Shown here piece by piece: positions 27,778 to 36,493 of a DNA stretch of 64,000 bases (within the stretch, counting starts at the first letter, position 1; every line of letters begins with the position of its first letter). This DNA comes from Mycolicibacterium sp. P9-64 (GTDB lineage: Bacteria; Actinomycetota; Actinomycetes; Mycobacteriales; Mycobacteriaceae): contig NZ_NPKO01000001.1 in NCBI RefSeq assembly GCF_008329605.1, positions 620,001 through 684,000 on the forward strand, written 5' to 3'. The notes below the pieces were generated by a model that made no database searches, was not told where the DNA came from, and worked only from the letters and a program-made list of their open reading frames with translations. Both the position numbers and the translations under genes were made by a program.

Positions 27778-29601
27778 TCAGACGGGCGCGGGCTGCCTGC
27801 CGCGGATCAGCTTGCCGGGACGCGCTGAGGTCGGTACGCCGTTCTCGGCGATCACCTCGCCGGAGACGACGGTCGCGACGTAGCCGTCCGCTGACTGGTC
27901 GAGGCGGCGTCCGCCCCCCGGCAGATCGTGGGCGACGACCGGTCGGTGTAATTTCACGGCGGCGTGATCGATGACGTTGAGGTCGCCCTTGTAGCCGACG
28001 GCGATGCGGCCCCGGTCGGCCAGCCCGGCCACCCGTGCAGGGACGGTGGTCAACTCGCGGACTGCCTCGGCCACCGACAGACGGCCCGACGCGCGGTCGC
28101 GTGCCCAGTGCGCCAGCATGTAGGTGGGAAAGCTTGCGTCGCAGATCATTCCGTAGTGCGCGCCGCCGTCGCCCAAGCCGAGGACGACGTCGTCGCGCCC
28201 GAACAAGGTGGCCACGGTGTCCAGTGACGCGTCCCGGAAGTTGGCCAGCGTGATCAGGAGCATGGCGTGGCCGTCGTCGTCGAGCACGCGGTCGTAGGCC
28301 TCCTCGAGGGGGCTGACTCCGCGCGCCCGCGCCCGTGCGGCGATGCTGTCGGACGCGTCGGGCTCATAGTTCGGTGGCTCTCCCAGCGGGAACATCCAGT
28401 CCCAGGCCTGGACCGCGAACATCAGCGGGTGCCCGTCACTCGCCGGTGTATCGGCCAAGATGCGTTCGCGCACTTCGGGTTTGCGCATCTCGGCTACGCG
28501 CTCGGCGAGCGGTAGGTGCGCGAGCTCGCGGTAGCTCGGGTACAGCACGAACGGGTTTCCGGATAGTTCGAGGCCGATGACGAGGCCGATGGGCCGTGGG
28601 AAGACCTGTGCCGTTACTCGAGGGCCCGCCTCGCCGCTGTTTTGATTCGCCTTCTCGACCAGGTTGAGCCCCTCCTCGAAGAACGGGTCGCCCGCGTTGC
28701 CGATGGCCAGCGTGAACGTCACCGGCAGGCCGACGTCGGCGGCGACGTCGAAGACCGTCTGCAGCGCAGGCGCGTAATCGCCTGCGACGAGGTCGGGGAC
28801 GAACTGAATCAGCCCGCCGCCCGCGTCCTTGACGTCGCGAGCGATCGCCTCGATCTCGTCGTGGCCGGCATCGTAACTAGGGATGGCTTGGCCACTTTCG
28901 CTCTTGTGCAGGGTTAGTCGCGACGATGCGAAGCCCATGGCGCCGACTTCGACGGCCTCGGCCGCCAGTTTGCGCATCTGGGCGAGGTCCTCCGCGGTGG
29001 CCTTTTCGCGGTCGACGCCGCGCTGGCCCATCACGTACACCCGGAGCGGGGAGTGTGGCAGGTATGCCGCCACGTCGATGTCCCGTTTGCCTGCGTCGAG
29101 CGCGTCGAGGAACTCGGGGAAGGTCTCCCACGTCCATGGCAGCCCGTCGACCATGACCACGCCGGGGATGTCCTCGACACCGGCCATCACGTCGACGAGC
29201 ACGTCGTGGTCCTCGGGCCGGCACGGTGCAAAGCCGACCCCGCAGTTGCCCATCAGCGCGGTCGTGACGCCGTGTGCCGACGACGGGACCATGCGGTCCG
29301 ACCAGATCGCCTGACCGTCGTAGTGGGTGTGCAGGTCGATGAAGCCCGGGGTGACGAGCAGACCCGTGGCGTCGATCTCGCGCGTCGCCGCACCGTCGAC
29401 CGAGCCGACCGCGGCGATCACGCCGTCGGAGACCGCGACGTCACCGACGTAGGGCTCACCGCCGAGACCGTCGACGATCGTGCCGTTGCGAATGCAGAGA
29501 TCGTATGTCGCCGCCGGGGCGGCTCCGAGGTCGAATGTCGCCGCCGGGGCGGCTCCGCGATCGAATGTCGCCGCCGGGGCGGCTCCGGAGTCGTAACCCA
29601 T
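27778..29601 (-). CDS. D-aminoacylase / N-acyl-D-amino-acid deacylase family amidohydrolase
   Basis: 607 residues. The amidohydrolase core: YDLCIRNGTIVDGLGG near residue 33, metal-site GFIDLHTHYDGQ near 88, HGVTTALMGNCGVGFAP near 110, YKGDLNVID near 535 in the C-terminal beta subdomain. Members hydrolyse N-acyl-D-amino acids or related ureido/amide substrates; the true substrate here is open. The first ~33 residues are three imperfect copies of a 10-residue unit GAAPAATFD(x), encoded by a 30-bp minisatellite, not seen in typical family starts (MxYDL.IRNG). Divergent from the VOC gene. Confidence 0.85.
   Translation of the reverse strand: MGYDSGAAPAATFDRGAAPAATFDLGAAPAATYDLCIRNGTIVDGLGGEPYVGDVAVSDGVIAAVGSVDGAATREIDATGLLVTPGFIDLHTHYDGQAIWSDRMVPSSAHGVTTALMGNCGVGFAPCRPEDHDVLVDVMAGVEDIPGVVMVDGLPWTWETFPEFLDALDAGKRDIDVAAYLPHSPLRVYVMGQRGVDREKATAEDLAQMRKLAAEAVEVGAMGFASSRLTLHKSESGQAIPSYDAGHDEIEAIARDVKDAGGGLIQFVPDLVAGDYAPALQTVFDVAADVGLPVTFTLAIGNAGDPFFEEGLNLVEKANQNSGEAGPRVTAQVFPRPIGLVIGLELSGNPFVLYPSYRELAHLPLAERVAEMRKPEVRERILADTPASDGHPLMFAVQAWDWMFPLGEPPNYEPDASDSIAARARARGVSPLEEAYDRVLDDDGHAMLLITLANFRDASLDTVATLFGRDDVVLGLGDGGAHYGMICDASFPTYMLAHWARDRASGRLSVAEAVRELTTVPARVAGLADRGRIAVGYKGDLNVIDHAAVKLHRPVVAHDLPGGGRRLDQSADGYVATVVSGEVIAENGVPTSARPGKLIRGRQPAPV
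29501..29590. repeat. Three-unit 30-bp minisatellite inside amidohydrolase start
   Basis: Units at 29501-29530, 29531-29560 and 29561-29590 share tcg(t/a)atgtcgccgccgggg followed by cggctccg and differ only in the last three bases and one internal base. Each adds 10 residues in frame. The core ccgcc-gg-ggcgg can fold back, which favours slippage. Confidence 0.95.
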
Positions 29602-29662
29602 GACCCCGAATGTACGACTTCATTCTGAGTGATCAGTCGGTGGCAGATGCCAGGATGAGGCC

Positions 29663-30043
29663 GTGATCGATCACTTCGGAATCATCTGCGCCGACTACAC
29701 CAAGTCGAAGGAGTACTACGACACCGTGCTGGGAGTGCTCGGCCACTCCCGGCAGATGGACGTCGGGCCCGCCATCGGTTACGGCCGCAACGGCAAGCCC
29801 GACTTCTGGATCGAGGACGGCACCGACCGCGAGGTAGGCGCGCCGATCCACTTCGCCTTCCAGGCCACCAGCACCGACGAGGTGAAGGCGTTCTACGACG
29901 CCGCCGTGAAACTGGGTGCCGAGTCGCTGCACGAGCCTAGGTTGTGGCCCGAGTACCACCCCGGCTACTTCGGTGCGTTCGTCCGCGACCCCGACGGCAA
30001 CAACGTCGAGGCCGTGTTCCACGGTGCACAATCGGCGGGATAG
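29663..30043 (+). CDS. VOC superfamily (glyoxalase-like) protein
   Basis: 126 residues from GTG. Two beta-alpha-beta-beta-beta repeats: IDHFGIICADYTKSKEYYD at the start and FVRDPDGNNVEAVFH at the end (metal Glu near the C-terminus), with IHFAFQATSTDEVKAFYDAA in the middle. His 4, His in PIHFAF and Glu in VEAVFH could bind metal. Reaction unknown (glyoxalase, dioxygenase or resistance-type). Divergent from the amidohydrolase with 61 nt between them. Confidence 0.8.
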   Translation: MIDHFGIICADYTKSKEYYDTVLGVLGHSRQMDVGPAIGYGRNGKPDFWIEDGTDREVGAPIHFAFQATSTDEVKAFYDAAVKLGAESLHEPRLWPEYHPGYFGAFVRDPDGNNVEAVFHGAQSAG

Positions 30044-30048
30044 CTCTG

Positions 30049-30260
30049 CAACGCGTCACGACCATCGGTCTCGGGTTGCTGTTCGACACCCAGCTGTTGC
30101 GGCTTTCATGACGCCCGCCGTTGCGGCACCAATGGGCCGCTGGTTCTGGTGACCGCTGAACGTGCGGACCCGCCCGGCAACGACGCGAACTGGTGCCCGA
30201 CGGATCCGTGGGCAGACACAGCGCCGAACCGCCACCACCGACGAGGTGAGGACGAAGTGA
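30049..30260 (+). pseudogene. Decayed C-terminal end of an MmpL transporter
   Basis: Frame 1 reads QRVTTIGLGLLFDT (30049-30090) and then meets a stop. After a one-base deletion the neighbouring frame continues AAFMTPAVAAPMGRWFW, then TGA (30150-30152) where MmpL proteins have a second Trp, and in the same frame PLNVRTRPATTR to a stop at 30258-30260. Together this matches the conserved MmpL/MMPL end '..GLGLLFDTxVVRAFMTPAVAxLLGRWFWWPxxVRTRP..'. At least one frameshift and one nonsense change are visible; the rest of the ~900-residue transporter is missing. Confidence 0.75.
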
Positions 30261-30301
30261 GCCGGAGGGCTTCGTCGGAGTCCACGGGTAGCGTTTCGTG
30301 C

Positions 30302-30820
30302 ATGTCCGACACTGACACTGCGGCGGTCCGCGAGCTGCTGCGAGACTCGTTCACCCGGCTCATCGAGCACGTCGACGACCTCACCGACGGCCTGTCCGAC
30401 GAGCTGTCCTGGCACCGGCCCACCCCGGACGCCAACAGCATTGCGTGGCTGATCTGGCACAGCGCCCGCGTGCAAGACGCGCAACTCTGCGATATCGCGG
30501 GCGTCGAGCAGGTGTGGTTTCGTGACGGCTGGGTCGACCGCTTCGACCTCGACGTGCCGCGCGACTCGCACGGTTACGGCCACACCTCGGAGCAGGTTGG
30601 CAAGGTGCGCCCGACGGCGGACCTGTTGTCCGGCTACTACCACGGCGTGCACAAGCTGACGCTGGAGTTCGTCGCGTCGGTGACGCCGGAGGAACTCGAC
30701 CGCATCGTGGACCGACGCTGGACGCCGCCGGTCACCGCGAGCGCACGACTGGTCAGCATCATCGACGACTGCGCCCAGCACCTCGGCCAAGCGGCCTACG
30801 TGCGCGGCATCGCGGGCTGA
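30302..30820 (+). CDS. DinB-like / DUF664 family protein
   Basis: 172 residues. The four-helix DinB pattern with a candidate metal triad: WLIWHSARVQDAQL near residue 45 (His), HGVHKLTLEF near 115 (His), and DDCAQHLGQAAYVRG near 157 (His). Members include mycothiol-dependent transferases, so a thiol-dependent S-transferase role is possible but not shown. TAGCGT lies 7 nt before the ATG, suggesting a leaderless start. The next gene begins 2 nt after its stop. Confidence 0.78.
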   Translation: MSDTDTAAVRELLRDSFTRLIEHVDDLTDGLSDELSWHRPTPDANSIAWLIWHSARVQDAQLCDIAGVEQVWFRDGWVDRFDLDVPRDSHGYGHTSEQVGKVRPTADLLSGYYHGVHKLTLEFVASVTPEELDRIVDRRWTPPVTASARLVSIIDDCAQHLGQAAYVRGIAG

Positions 30821-30822
30821 AC

Positions 30823-31359
30823 GTGCTCGGTCGGCTGTGGCCGCCGGTCGGCATAGCCGCGATGCTGCTGCTCGGGTGGGTGGTCGGTAAGGGCGCGACC
30901 CCGGTCGACGAGTGGTTCCAGCAGTACTGGGACAGCCCAGCTGCCCGACTGGCATTGGTGACGAGCCCTCTCATCCTGGTTGTCCTGCTCGTCGTCGTGC
31001 TGTTGGTCGCCCTGTATCGACGGCGATGGCAATTGGCGGCGGCGACCGCGCTGGCGCCGCTCCTCGGGATTGCGTTCGTGCGAATGCTCAAGCCCGTATT
31101 CGGCCGAGAGAAAGACGGCGCCCTCGCGTACCCGAGTGGCCACGTGACGACGCTGGTGATCGTGTGGGGTCTGGTCGTGCTCGCGGCAGGGTGCGCCTGG
31201 TGGGCGGTGCTGGTCGCGATCGCCGTCATCCTGGTCGGGATGTTGGGGGTCGGCATCACGTTTCACTACTTCACCGACACGGTCGGCGGTCTGCTGTTGG
31301 GCAGCGCCATCGTGTGCGTTGCAGCCCTCACATCAGGACAGATCCCACACCGAACTTGA
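30823..31359 (+). CDS. PAP2-superfamily membrane phosphatase
   Basis: 178 residues with about five transmembrane helices. PAP2 motifs: KPVFGREKDG near residue 89 (K-x6-R-like, weaker than KxxxxxxRP), YPSGHVTT near 103 (PSGH), and FHYFTDTVGG near 146 (the H-x3-D motif). It would dephosphorylate a lipid phosphate or undecaprenyl-type pyrophosphate at the membrane. GTG start follows the DinB-like stop by 2 nt, so the two are co-transcribed. Confidence 0.78.
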   Translation: MLGRLWPPVGIAAMLLLGWVVGKGATPVDEWFQQYWDSPAARLALVTSPLILVVLLVVVLLVALYRRRWQLAAATALAPLLGIAFVRMLKPVFGREKDGALAYPSGHVTTLVIVWGLVVLAAGCAWWAVLVAIAVILVGMLGVGITFHYFTDTVGGLLLGSAIVCVAALTSGQIPHRT

Positions 31360-31411
31360 CAGGTGTCAACCCGACTGCGATCTGAGTCACAACAGCGGCT
31401 AGCATGGGTCC

Positions 31412-32929
31412 ATGACAGCTACGCCTGAACTGGACGCGACCAACACCGCAACCATCAGCAACCCCGCCACCGGGGCCGTGGCAGGAACCGTTCGGTGGAC
31501 CGATCCGGCCGACGTGCCACGCATCGCCGCCGGCCTGCGCCATGCGCAGCGCGAATGGGAAGCACGCGGCGCCAAGGGCCGCGCCAAGGTACTGGCTCGC
31601 TTCGCCGTCTGGATGGGCGAGCACCGCGACGAGATCGAGGCGCTGCTGATCAAGGAGACCGGCAAGTCGGCGACCGACGCCGCCCAAGAGGTGCCGCTCC
31701 TCATCATGATCGCCTCGTACTACATCAAGACCATGGAGAAGGCGCTCGCGCCCGAGACCCGTCCGGCCGCGCTGCCGTTCTTGTCGATCAAGAAGATCTC
31801 CGTCCACTACCGGCCGCGCCCCGTCGTGGCCATCGTCGCGCCATGGAACTACCCCGTCGCCAACCTGCTCATGGACGGCCTCGCCGCACTGGCAGCGGGA
31901 TGCTCGGTGTTGCTCAAGCCGTCGGAGCGCACCCCGCTCACCGCCGAACTGCTGCTCAAGGGGTGGCTCGACTCAGGAGCCCCCGAGGTCATGGCGATCG
32001 TTCAGGGTGCCCGCGAGGCCGTGGAGGCCGTCGTCGACAACGCCGACTACGTCCAGTTCACCGGATCGTCGGCCACCGGCGCAAAGGTCGCGGAGCGGGC
32101 AGCCCGCAGGCTCACCCCGATCAGCCTCGAGCTTGGCGGCAAGGACCCGATGATCGTGCTGGAGGACGCCGACATCGACATGGCTGCACACGCCGCGGTG
32201 TGGGGAGCCTTCTTCAACGCCGGCCAGACGTGCGTCTCGGTCGAGCGCGTGTACGTGCTCGAGTCCGTCTACGACCAGTTCGTCGCGGCCGTCGTGCGTG
32301 ACGTCGAGAACCTGAAGATGGGTGCGGGTGACGGGAACGACTTCGGGGCGTTGATCGACGACACGCAGGTCGCCGTCACCGAACGCCACGTCGCCGATGC
32401 CCTCGCGAAGGGTGCCAACGTGCTCACCGGTGGCAAGCGGCCCAGCGGGCCCGGCAGCTTCTACGAGCCGACCGTGCTCGTCGACGTCGACCACTCCATG
32501 GACTGCATGATGCAGGAGACCTTCGGCCCGACGCTGCCCATCATGAAGGTGGCGACCGTGGCCGAGGCCGTCCGGCTGGCCAACGACAGCCCGTACGGGC
32601 TCAGTGCGTCGGTGTTCTCCCGCGATCTCGAGCGCGCGAACGACGTTGCACTCCAACTGGATTGCGGTGCCGTCAACGTCAACGACGTCATCTCCAACCT
32701 GATGTGCACCACGGCGCCGATGGGCGGCTGGAAGACCTCGGGCATCGGGGCGCGCTTCGGTGGCGCCGACGGCGTGCGCAAGTTCTGTCGCCAGGAGGCG
32801 GTCATTGCGCCGCGCACCAGCGCGGGCGCGGGCGGCAACTACTACCACAACTCGCAAAAGGCGATGAAGCGGATGAACGCGATGATGACAAAGTTCGCGT
32901 TGATCCGGCCACGCCGCACGGCCAAGTAA
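31412..32929 (+). CDS. NAD(P)-dependent aldehyde dehydrogenase (succinate-semialdehyde type)
   Basis: 505 residues. ALDH landmarks: VAIVAPWNYPVANLLMDGLA near residue 140, GSSATGAKVAERAA near 215, catalytic Glu in SLELGGKDPMIVLEDADI near 240, catalytic Cys in NAGQTCVSVERVYV near 272, and QETFGPTLPI near 370. It oxidises an aldehyde to the acid; the substrate class is inferred. It is not the Rv0458-type ALDH that normally neighbours the DUF779 gene. TAGCAT-N6-ATG points to a leaderless transcript. Confidence 0.88.
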   Translation: MTATPELDATNTATISNPATGAVAGTVRWTDPADVPRIAAGLRHAQREWEARGAKGRAKVLARFAVWMGEHRDEIEALLIKETGKSATDAAQEVPLLIMIASYYIKTMEKALAPETRPAALPFLSIKKISVHYRPRPVVAIVAPWNYPVANLLMDGLAALAAGCSVLLKPSERTPLTAELLLKGWLDSGAPEVMAIVQGAREAVEAVVDNADYVQFTGSSATGAKVAERAARRLTPISLELGGKDPMIVLEDADIDMAAHAAVWGAFFNAGQTCVSVERVYVLESVYDQFVAAVVRDVENLKMGAGDGNDFGALIDDTQVAVTERHVADALAKGANVLTGGKRPSGPGSFYEPTVLVDVDHSMDCMMQETFGPTLPIMKVATVAEAVRLANDSPYGLSASVFSRDLERANDVALQLDCGAVNVNDVISNLMCTTAPMGGWKTSGIGARFGGADGVRKFCRQEAVIAPRTSAGAGGNYYHNSQKAMKRMNAMMTKFALIRPRRTAK

Positions 32930-33006
32930 CCCGGCCGTGCGCTACCTCCCGTTCACGCTGTAGTCACCGGCACTTCGGCCAGGGTCGATACCTTTTGCCG
33001 GTGACC

Positions 33007-33864
33007 ATGCTTGAAGAGGCGGAGCACTACACCGTCCGCGACGACGATGATGACGATCCCGTGCTGGTGCACCTTCCCAGCGGATCCGACGTCGACACCT
33101 GGCGCGAGAACTACCCGTACGACGAGCGCATGAGGCGCGAGGAGTACGAGGAGCAGAAACGGCTGCTGCAGATCGAACTGCTGAAGCTGCAGAAGTGGAG
33201 CCAGGCCAATGGGCACCGCCACGTCATCGTGTTCGAGGGCCGTGACGCTGCGGGCAAGGGCGGCACCATCAAGCGGTTCATGGAACACCTGAACCCCCGC
33301 GGCGCGCGAGTCGTCGCGCTGGAGAAGCCCACCGAGCGCGAGACCACGCAGTGGTACTTCCAGCGCTACGTGACGCACCTGCCCGCCGCCGGTGAGGTCG
33401 TGCTGTTCGACCGGTCTTGGTACAACCGGGCGGGTGTCGAGCGGGTGATGGGCTACTGCTCGCAGAAGCAGCACGCCGAGTTCATCCGCCAGGCGCCCCT
33501 GTTCGAGCAGATGCTCGTCAACGACGGCGTCAGCCTCACCAAGCTGTGGTTCTCCGTCACGCAGGCCGAGCAGCGCACCCGCTTCACCATCCGTCAGGTC
33601 GACCCGGTGCGGCAGTGGAAGCTCTCGCCCACCGACCTCGCGTCGCTGGACAAGTGGGACGACTACACCGCCGCCAAGGAGGACATGTTCGCCTGGACGG
33701 ACACCGAGGTGGCGCCGTGGACGGTGGTCAAGAGCAACGACAAGAAGCGCGCCCGGATCAACGCGATGCGCTACGTCCTCGGTAAGTTCGACTACGACAA
33801 CAAGGATCACGAGGTGGTCGGCCGTGCCGACCCGCTCATCGTGGGACGCGCCCTGGCCGACTGA
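33007..33864 (+). CDS. Polyphosphate kinase 2 (PPK2), class I-like
   Basis: 285 residues. Walker A VIFEGRDAAGKGGTIKRF near residue 75, FDRSWYNRAGVERVMGYC near 140 (Walker B/lid start) and a lid region with RQWKLSPTDLASLDKW near 205 match short PPK2 proteins that transfer phosphate between polyphosphate and nucleotides (mainly GDP/ADP). An acidic N-terminal stretch, TVRDDDDDDPVL, precedes it. GTG 33001 is an alternative start two codons upstream. A second, divergent PPK2 lies at 50321-51199. Confidence 0.9.
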   Translation: MLEEAEHYTVRDDDDDDPVLVHLPSGSDVDTWRENYPYDERMRREEYEEQKRLLQIELLKLQKWSQANGHRHVIVFEGRDAAGKGGTIKRFMEHLNPRGARVVALEKPTERETTQWYFQRYVTHLPAAGEVVLFDRSWYNRAGVERVMGYCSQKQHAEFIRQAPLFEQMLVNDGVSLTKLWFSVTQAEQRTRFTIRQVDPVRQWKLSPTDLASLDKWDDYTAAKEDMFAWTDTEVAPWTVVKSNDKKRARINAMRYVLGKFDYDNKDHEVVGRADPLIVGRALAD

Positions 33865-33908
33865 CCGGCCTGTTCGACGGCTGCGTCCTAGACAAGGAGG
33901 ACGCGCCG

Positions 33909-34760
33909 GTGCGGTTCGTGGCTGCGCTTCTGATGTGGGTCCTCACCACTGCGGCCCTGGCCGTCGCGGTGCCCGCTGCCTGGGCACAGCACAACGTGGT
34001 CGACGAGGCGGGCTATGCGACGTTGGCGACGTCGGCAGGCAAGGATCCCGCGGTGCAGAGCGCGATGGCCGCCGAACTCACCAGTCAACTCGTCAAGCTG
34101 GCAGCCAACAGCGGCTACGACGTCCAGCCCGGTCTCTTGAGCGGCGCGGCCACCTCATACACCCGAAGTGCGGCCTTTCCCGGCCAGTTCGCGCAGGCGA
34201 ACCGGATCGTGCACCGGTGGTTGTTCACCGACGGCGTCCAGAATTCCGATGCGTCGGGGCGCTGGCAGATCGACCTGTCGCCGATGCTGGCCGACAGCTC
34301 GTTTCAGGACACGTTGAAGGACTTCGGCATTCGGCCTCCGTCGACGCTGGTCGTGCCATTGACCGAGAACGTGTCCGACACGCTGCGACCGGGTCAGCTG
34401 CGTCAGGTGGCCCGGTGGGGTCCGTGGGCCAGCGTCGGGGCGATGGTGCTGACCGGCGTGCTGGCGTTGTTGACCCTGGCCGTGGCGCGGTCACGTGGCA
34501 AAGCGCTTGGTGCCTTGGGCGTTTCGGCGTTGATCGTCGGGGCCGCGGGCTGGGCGGGCATCGAGGTGGCGCAGCGCTACGTCGACCGTGCGCTCAATCA
34601 GACCACCGGCGACATCCGCGACGTCGCGCAGGCGATGGTGGGTCATGCCGAGGGCAGCCTGCATCAGTGGCTCAACCTGACGCTGGCCGCCGGTGGTGCG
34701 CTGGTGTTGTTCGGCGTGGTCGTCTCGATGCTTGGCGGGCTACTGCGCAGGGGTCACTAG
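33909..34760 (+). CDS. Membrane-anchored protein of unknown function
   Basis: 283 residues from GTG, preceded by aaggagg. It has an N-terminal signal or anchor (residues 1-27), an external domain of ~150 residues (DEAGYATLATSAGKDPAV, RWQIDLSPMLADSSF, STLVVPLTENVSD), then three transmembrane helices at ~178-200, 207-228 and 254-278. The layout, anchor plus extracellular part plus C-terminal helices, is typical of actinobacterial envelope proteins. I do not recognise the family. It follows ppk2 by about 44 nt. Confidence 0.7.
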   Translation: MRFVAALLMWVLTTAALAVAVPAAWAQHNVVDEAGYATLATSAGKDPAVQSAMAAELTSQLVKLAANSGYDVQPGLLSGAATSYTRSAAFPGQFAQANRIVHRWLFTDGVQNSDASGRWQIDLSPMLADSSFQDTLKDFGIRPPSTLVVPLTENVSDTLRPGQLRQVARWGPWASVGAMVLTGVLALLTLAVARSRGKALGALGVSALIVGAAGWAGIEVAQRYVDRALNQTTGDIRDVAQAMVGHAEGSLHQWLNLTLAAGGALVLFGVVVSMLGGLLRRGH

Positions 34761-34846
34761 CGCTCTGGTGCCGCCGACTTCTGCGTGATGGTTGCGCCCG
34801 CGCGAAATATGCAGCCCTGGAGCAGAACTCGGCGCACGCGCGGAGA

Positions 34847-35749
34847 CTAGGGCTCGATCACGTGCGACGGATCCGGCCGGCGCTCCGGCGGACCCTGGCT
34901 GTAGTCGCCCCACGGCCCGTCCCGGCGTTCGACCGCCGCGCGCACCCCGTCGTTGCCTGCGACGTCGATGAACTCAAGTGCCTCCGGGGTGTTGCGCATC
35001 AGCCCGTCGAGGATTCCGCCGAGCGTCTGGGTGGAGGACAGGCCCATGTTCTCATAGGCCTGGTTGACGATCAGCTTCTGAGCTTGTAACTGGGACAGCG
35101 GGATTCGCGACAGCTTGGCGGCGATCTCGGCGACTCGGGCCTCGAGGCGCTCGAACGGCACCGATTCGTTGATCAGCTCGACGGCGGCGGCCTCGACACC
35201 GGTGAGCGGCTCCCCGGTCAGCGAATGCCACTTCGCCTTGGCGAGGCTGAGCCGGTAGAGCCACATGCCGGTCAGGTACGCGCCCCACATCCGGCTGTAG
35301 GGCGTGCCGATGACGGCGTCGTCGCTGGCGATCACGATGTCGGCGCATAGCGCGTAGTCACTCGCGCCGCCGACGCACCAGCCGTGCACCTGTGCGATCA
35401 CCGGCTTGGACGCTCGCCAGATCGCCATGAACTTCTGCGTGGGGCCCGTCTCGCGGGAGGAGACCATGGCGAAGTCCTTGCCGGGATCCCAGCGACCGTC
35501 GGTGTTCATGGCCTCACCCCAGTGCTGGAAGCCGCCGCCGAAGTCGTAGCCGCCGGAGAACGCCCGCCCGGCGCCGCGCAGCACGATGACCTTGATCTGC
35601 GGGTCGCGTTCGGCCAGCCCGATGGCGGCCTCGATCTCGTCGGGCATCGGCGGCACGATGGTGTTGAGCTGGTCGGGCCGGTTGAGCGTGATCGTCGCGA
35701 CGGGCGGCTCGGTCTTGTAGAGCAGGGTCTCGAAGTCTGTCGGCGTCGG
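34847..35749 (-). CDS. Enoyl-CoA hydratase/isomerase family protein (EchA2-like)
   Basis: 300 residues. Crotonase fold: ATITLNRPDQLNTIV near residue 21, the oxyanion-hole loop VLRGAGRAFSGGYDFGGG near 58, HGWCVGGASDYALCADIVIAS near 120. Corresponds in type and position (upstream of the S9 peptidase) to Rv0456c. The usual second catalytic Glu pair is not obvious, so the reaction may not be simple hydration. ATG 35749 is chosen; a GTG eight codons upstream is in frame. Confidence 0.82.
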   Translation of the reverse strand, partial: PTPTDFETLLYKTEPPVATITLNRPDQLNTIVPPMPDEIEAAIGLAERDPQIKVIVLRGAGRAFSGGYDFGGGFQHWGEAMNTDGRWDPGKDFAMVSSRETGPTQKFMAIWRASKPVIAQVHGWCVGGASDYALCADIVIASDDAVIGTPYSRMWGAYLTGMWLYRLSLAKAKWHSLTGEPLTGVEAAAVELINESVPFERLEARVAEIAAKLSRIPLSQLQAQKLIVNQAYENMGLSSTQTLGGILDGLMRNTPEALEFIDVAGNDGVRAAVERRDGPWGDYSQGPPERRPDPSHVIEP

Positions 35750-35800
35750 CATAGCAGCAGTCTGCCTCGTCACGGCGCGCTGCTCGATGAGCCTGATGGA

Positions 35801-36493
35801 TCAGTTTGGGAACTTCCTGCGCAAGTGCGGGTGCGCTTGGTAATCCAAGGACCGGGCGGACCGCAGCGGCCAGCGCCTGCCCGCCGAGTACGCGCAGTAG
35901 TACAAGACGCTGAACGCTCCGAGCGTGGCGACGCCTGCGATGGCGAACTGCGCCAGCTGCCCGCGCGCGATCTTGAATCCCCAAGAGCCATCTTGGTGGC
36001 CGATGCCGATGGCCACGATGGCAACCACCGTCCCAGCACCGACGGCGTACCACGGCCCTTCCCCCGAACGTGCGAAGAGCACCACCATCAGCGTGCCTGC
36101 GATCACGACCACGACCAGCAGCCACCACGCCTTCGTCGCTGTGGCGATGCCCCCGTAGGAATCTGGTGCCTTGTCGTAGTCCGACGGCCGTGTGGTGCCT
36201 CGCGATCCGTCGTTGCCGTCGCTATCGCTGAGATTGAAGGCATATGTCCGGCCTCTGATCCGGATGTAGGACGTGGTCATGTAGGCCCTGAGAGTCAGGC
36301 CGCCCGCCAGGACGCCCGCAATCACAAGGCCGCCTTGCCAATCCGGGGGAAACAACGCAAAGAACACCGACACCGTTGCAATGAGCGTGCCCGCCCAGTA
36401 CAGCCGCTGCTCGGCGCGGGGACTCTTCGTCGGAAGCATCGGTAGTGCCAGCCCGACGATCGTGGTGGTGGCGAAGAGTGGATTGATCAACAC
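35801..36493 (-). CDS. Membrane protein, possible partner/immunity of the glycine-zipper protein
   Basis: 230 residues from GTG, with five to six hydrophobic helices: two near residues 5-20 and 32-50, one ~55-68, then ~122-140, 146-162 and 180-200, with a hydrophilic central loop (NLSDSDGNDGSRGTTRPSD). No family recognised. Its GTG lies immediately adjacent to the stop of the upstream gene at 36494, so the two are translationally coupled. A role as immunity or accessory protein is inference from this pairing only. The 108-residue protein at 38523-38849 has a similar start pattern (short helices, 'xxRxxYWxxT' stretch). Confidence 0.6.
   Translation of the reverse strand: MLINPLFATTTIVGLALPMLPTKSPRAEQRLYWAGTLIATVSVFFALFPPDWQGGLVIAGVLAGGLTLRAYMTTSYIRIRGRTYAFNLSDSDGNDGSRGTTRPSDYDKAPDSYGGIATATKAWWLLVVVVIAGTLMVVLFARSGEGPWYAVGAGTVVAIVAIGIGHQDGSWGFKIARGQLAQFAIAGVATLGAFSVLYYCAYSAGRRWPLRSARSLDYQAHPHLRRKFPN

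Noticed and set aside
29501..29590. Possible CRISPR array
   Set aside because: Only three head-to-tail units with no spacers, in frame inside a coding region.
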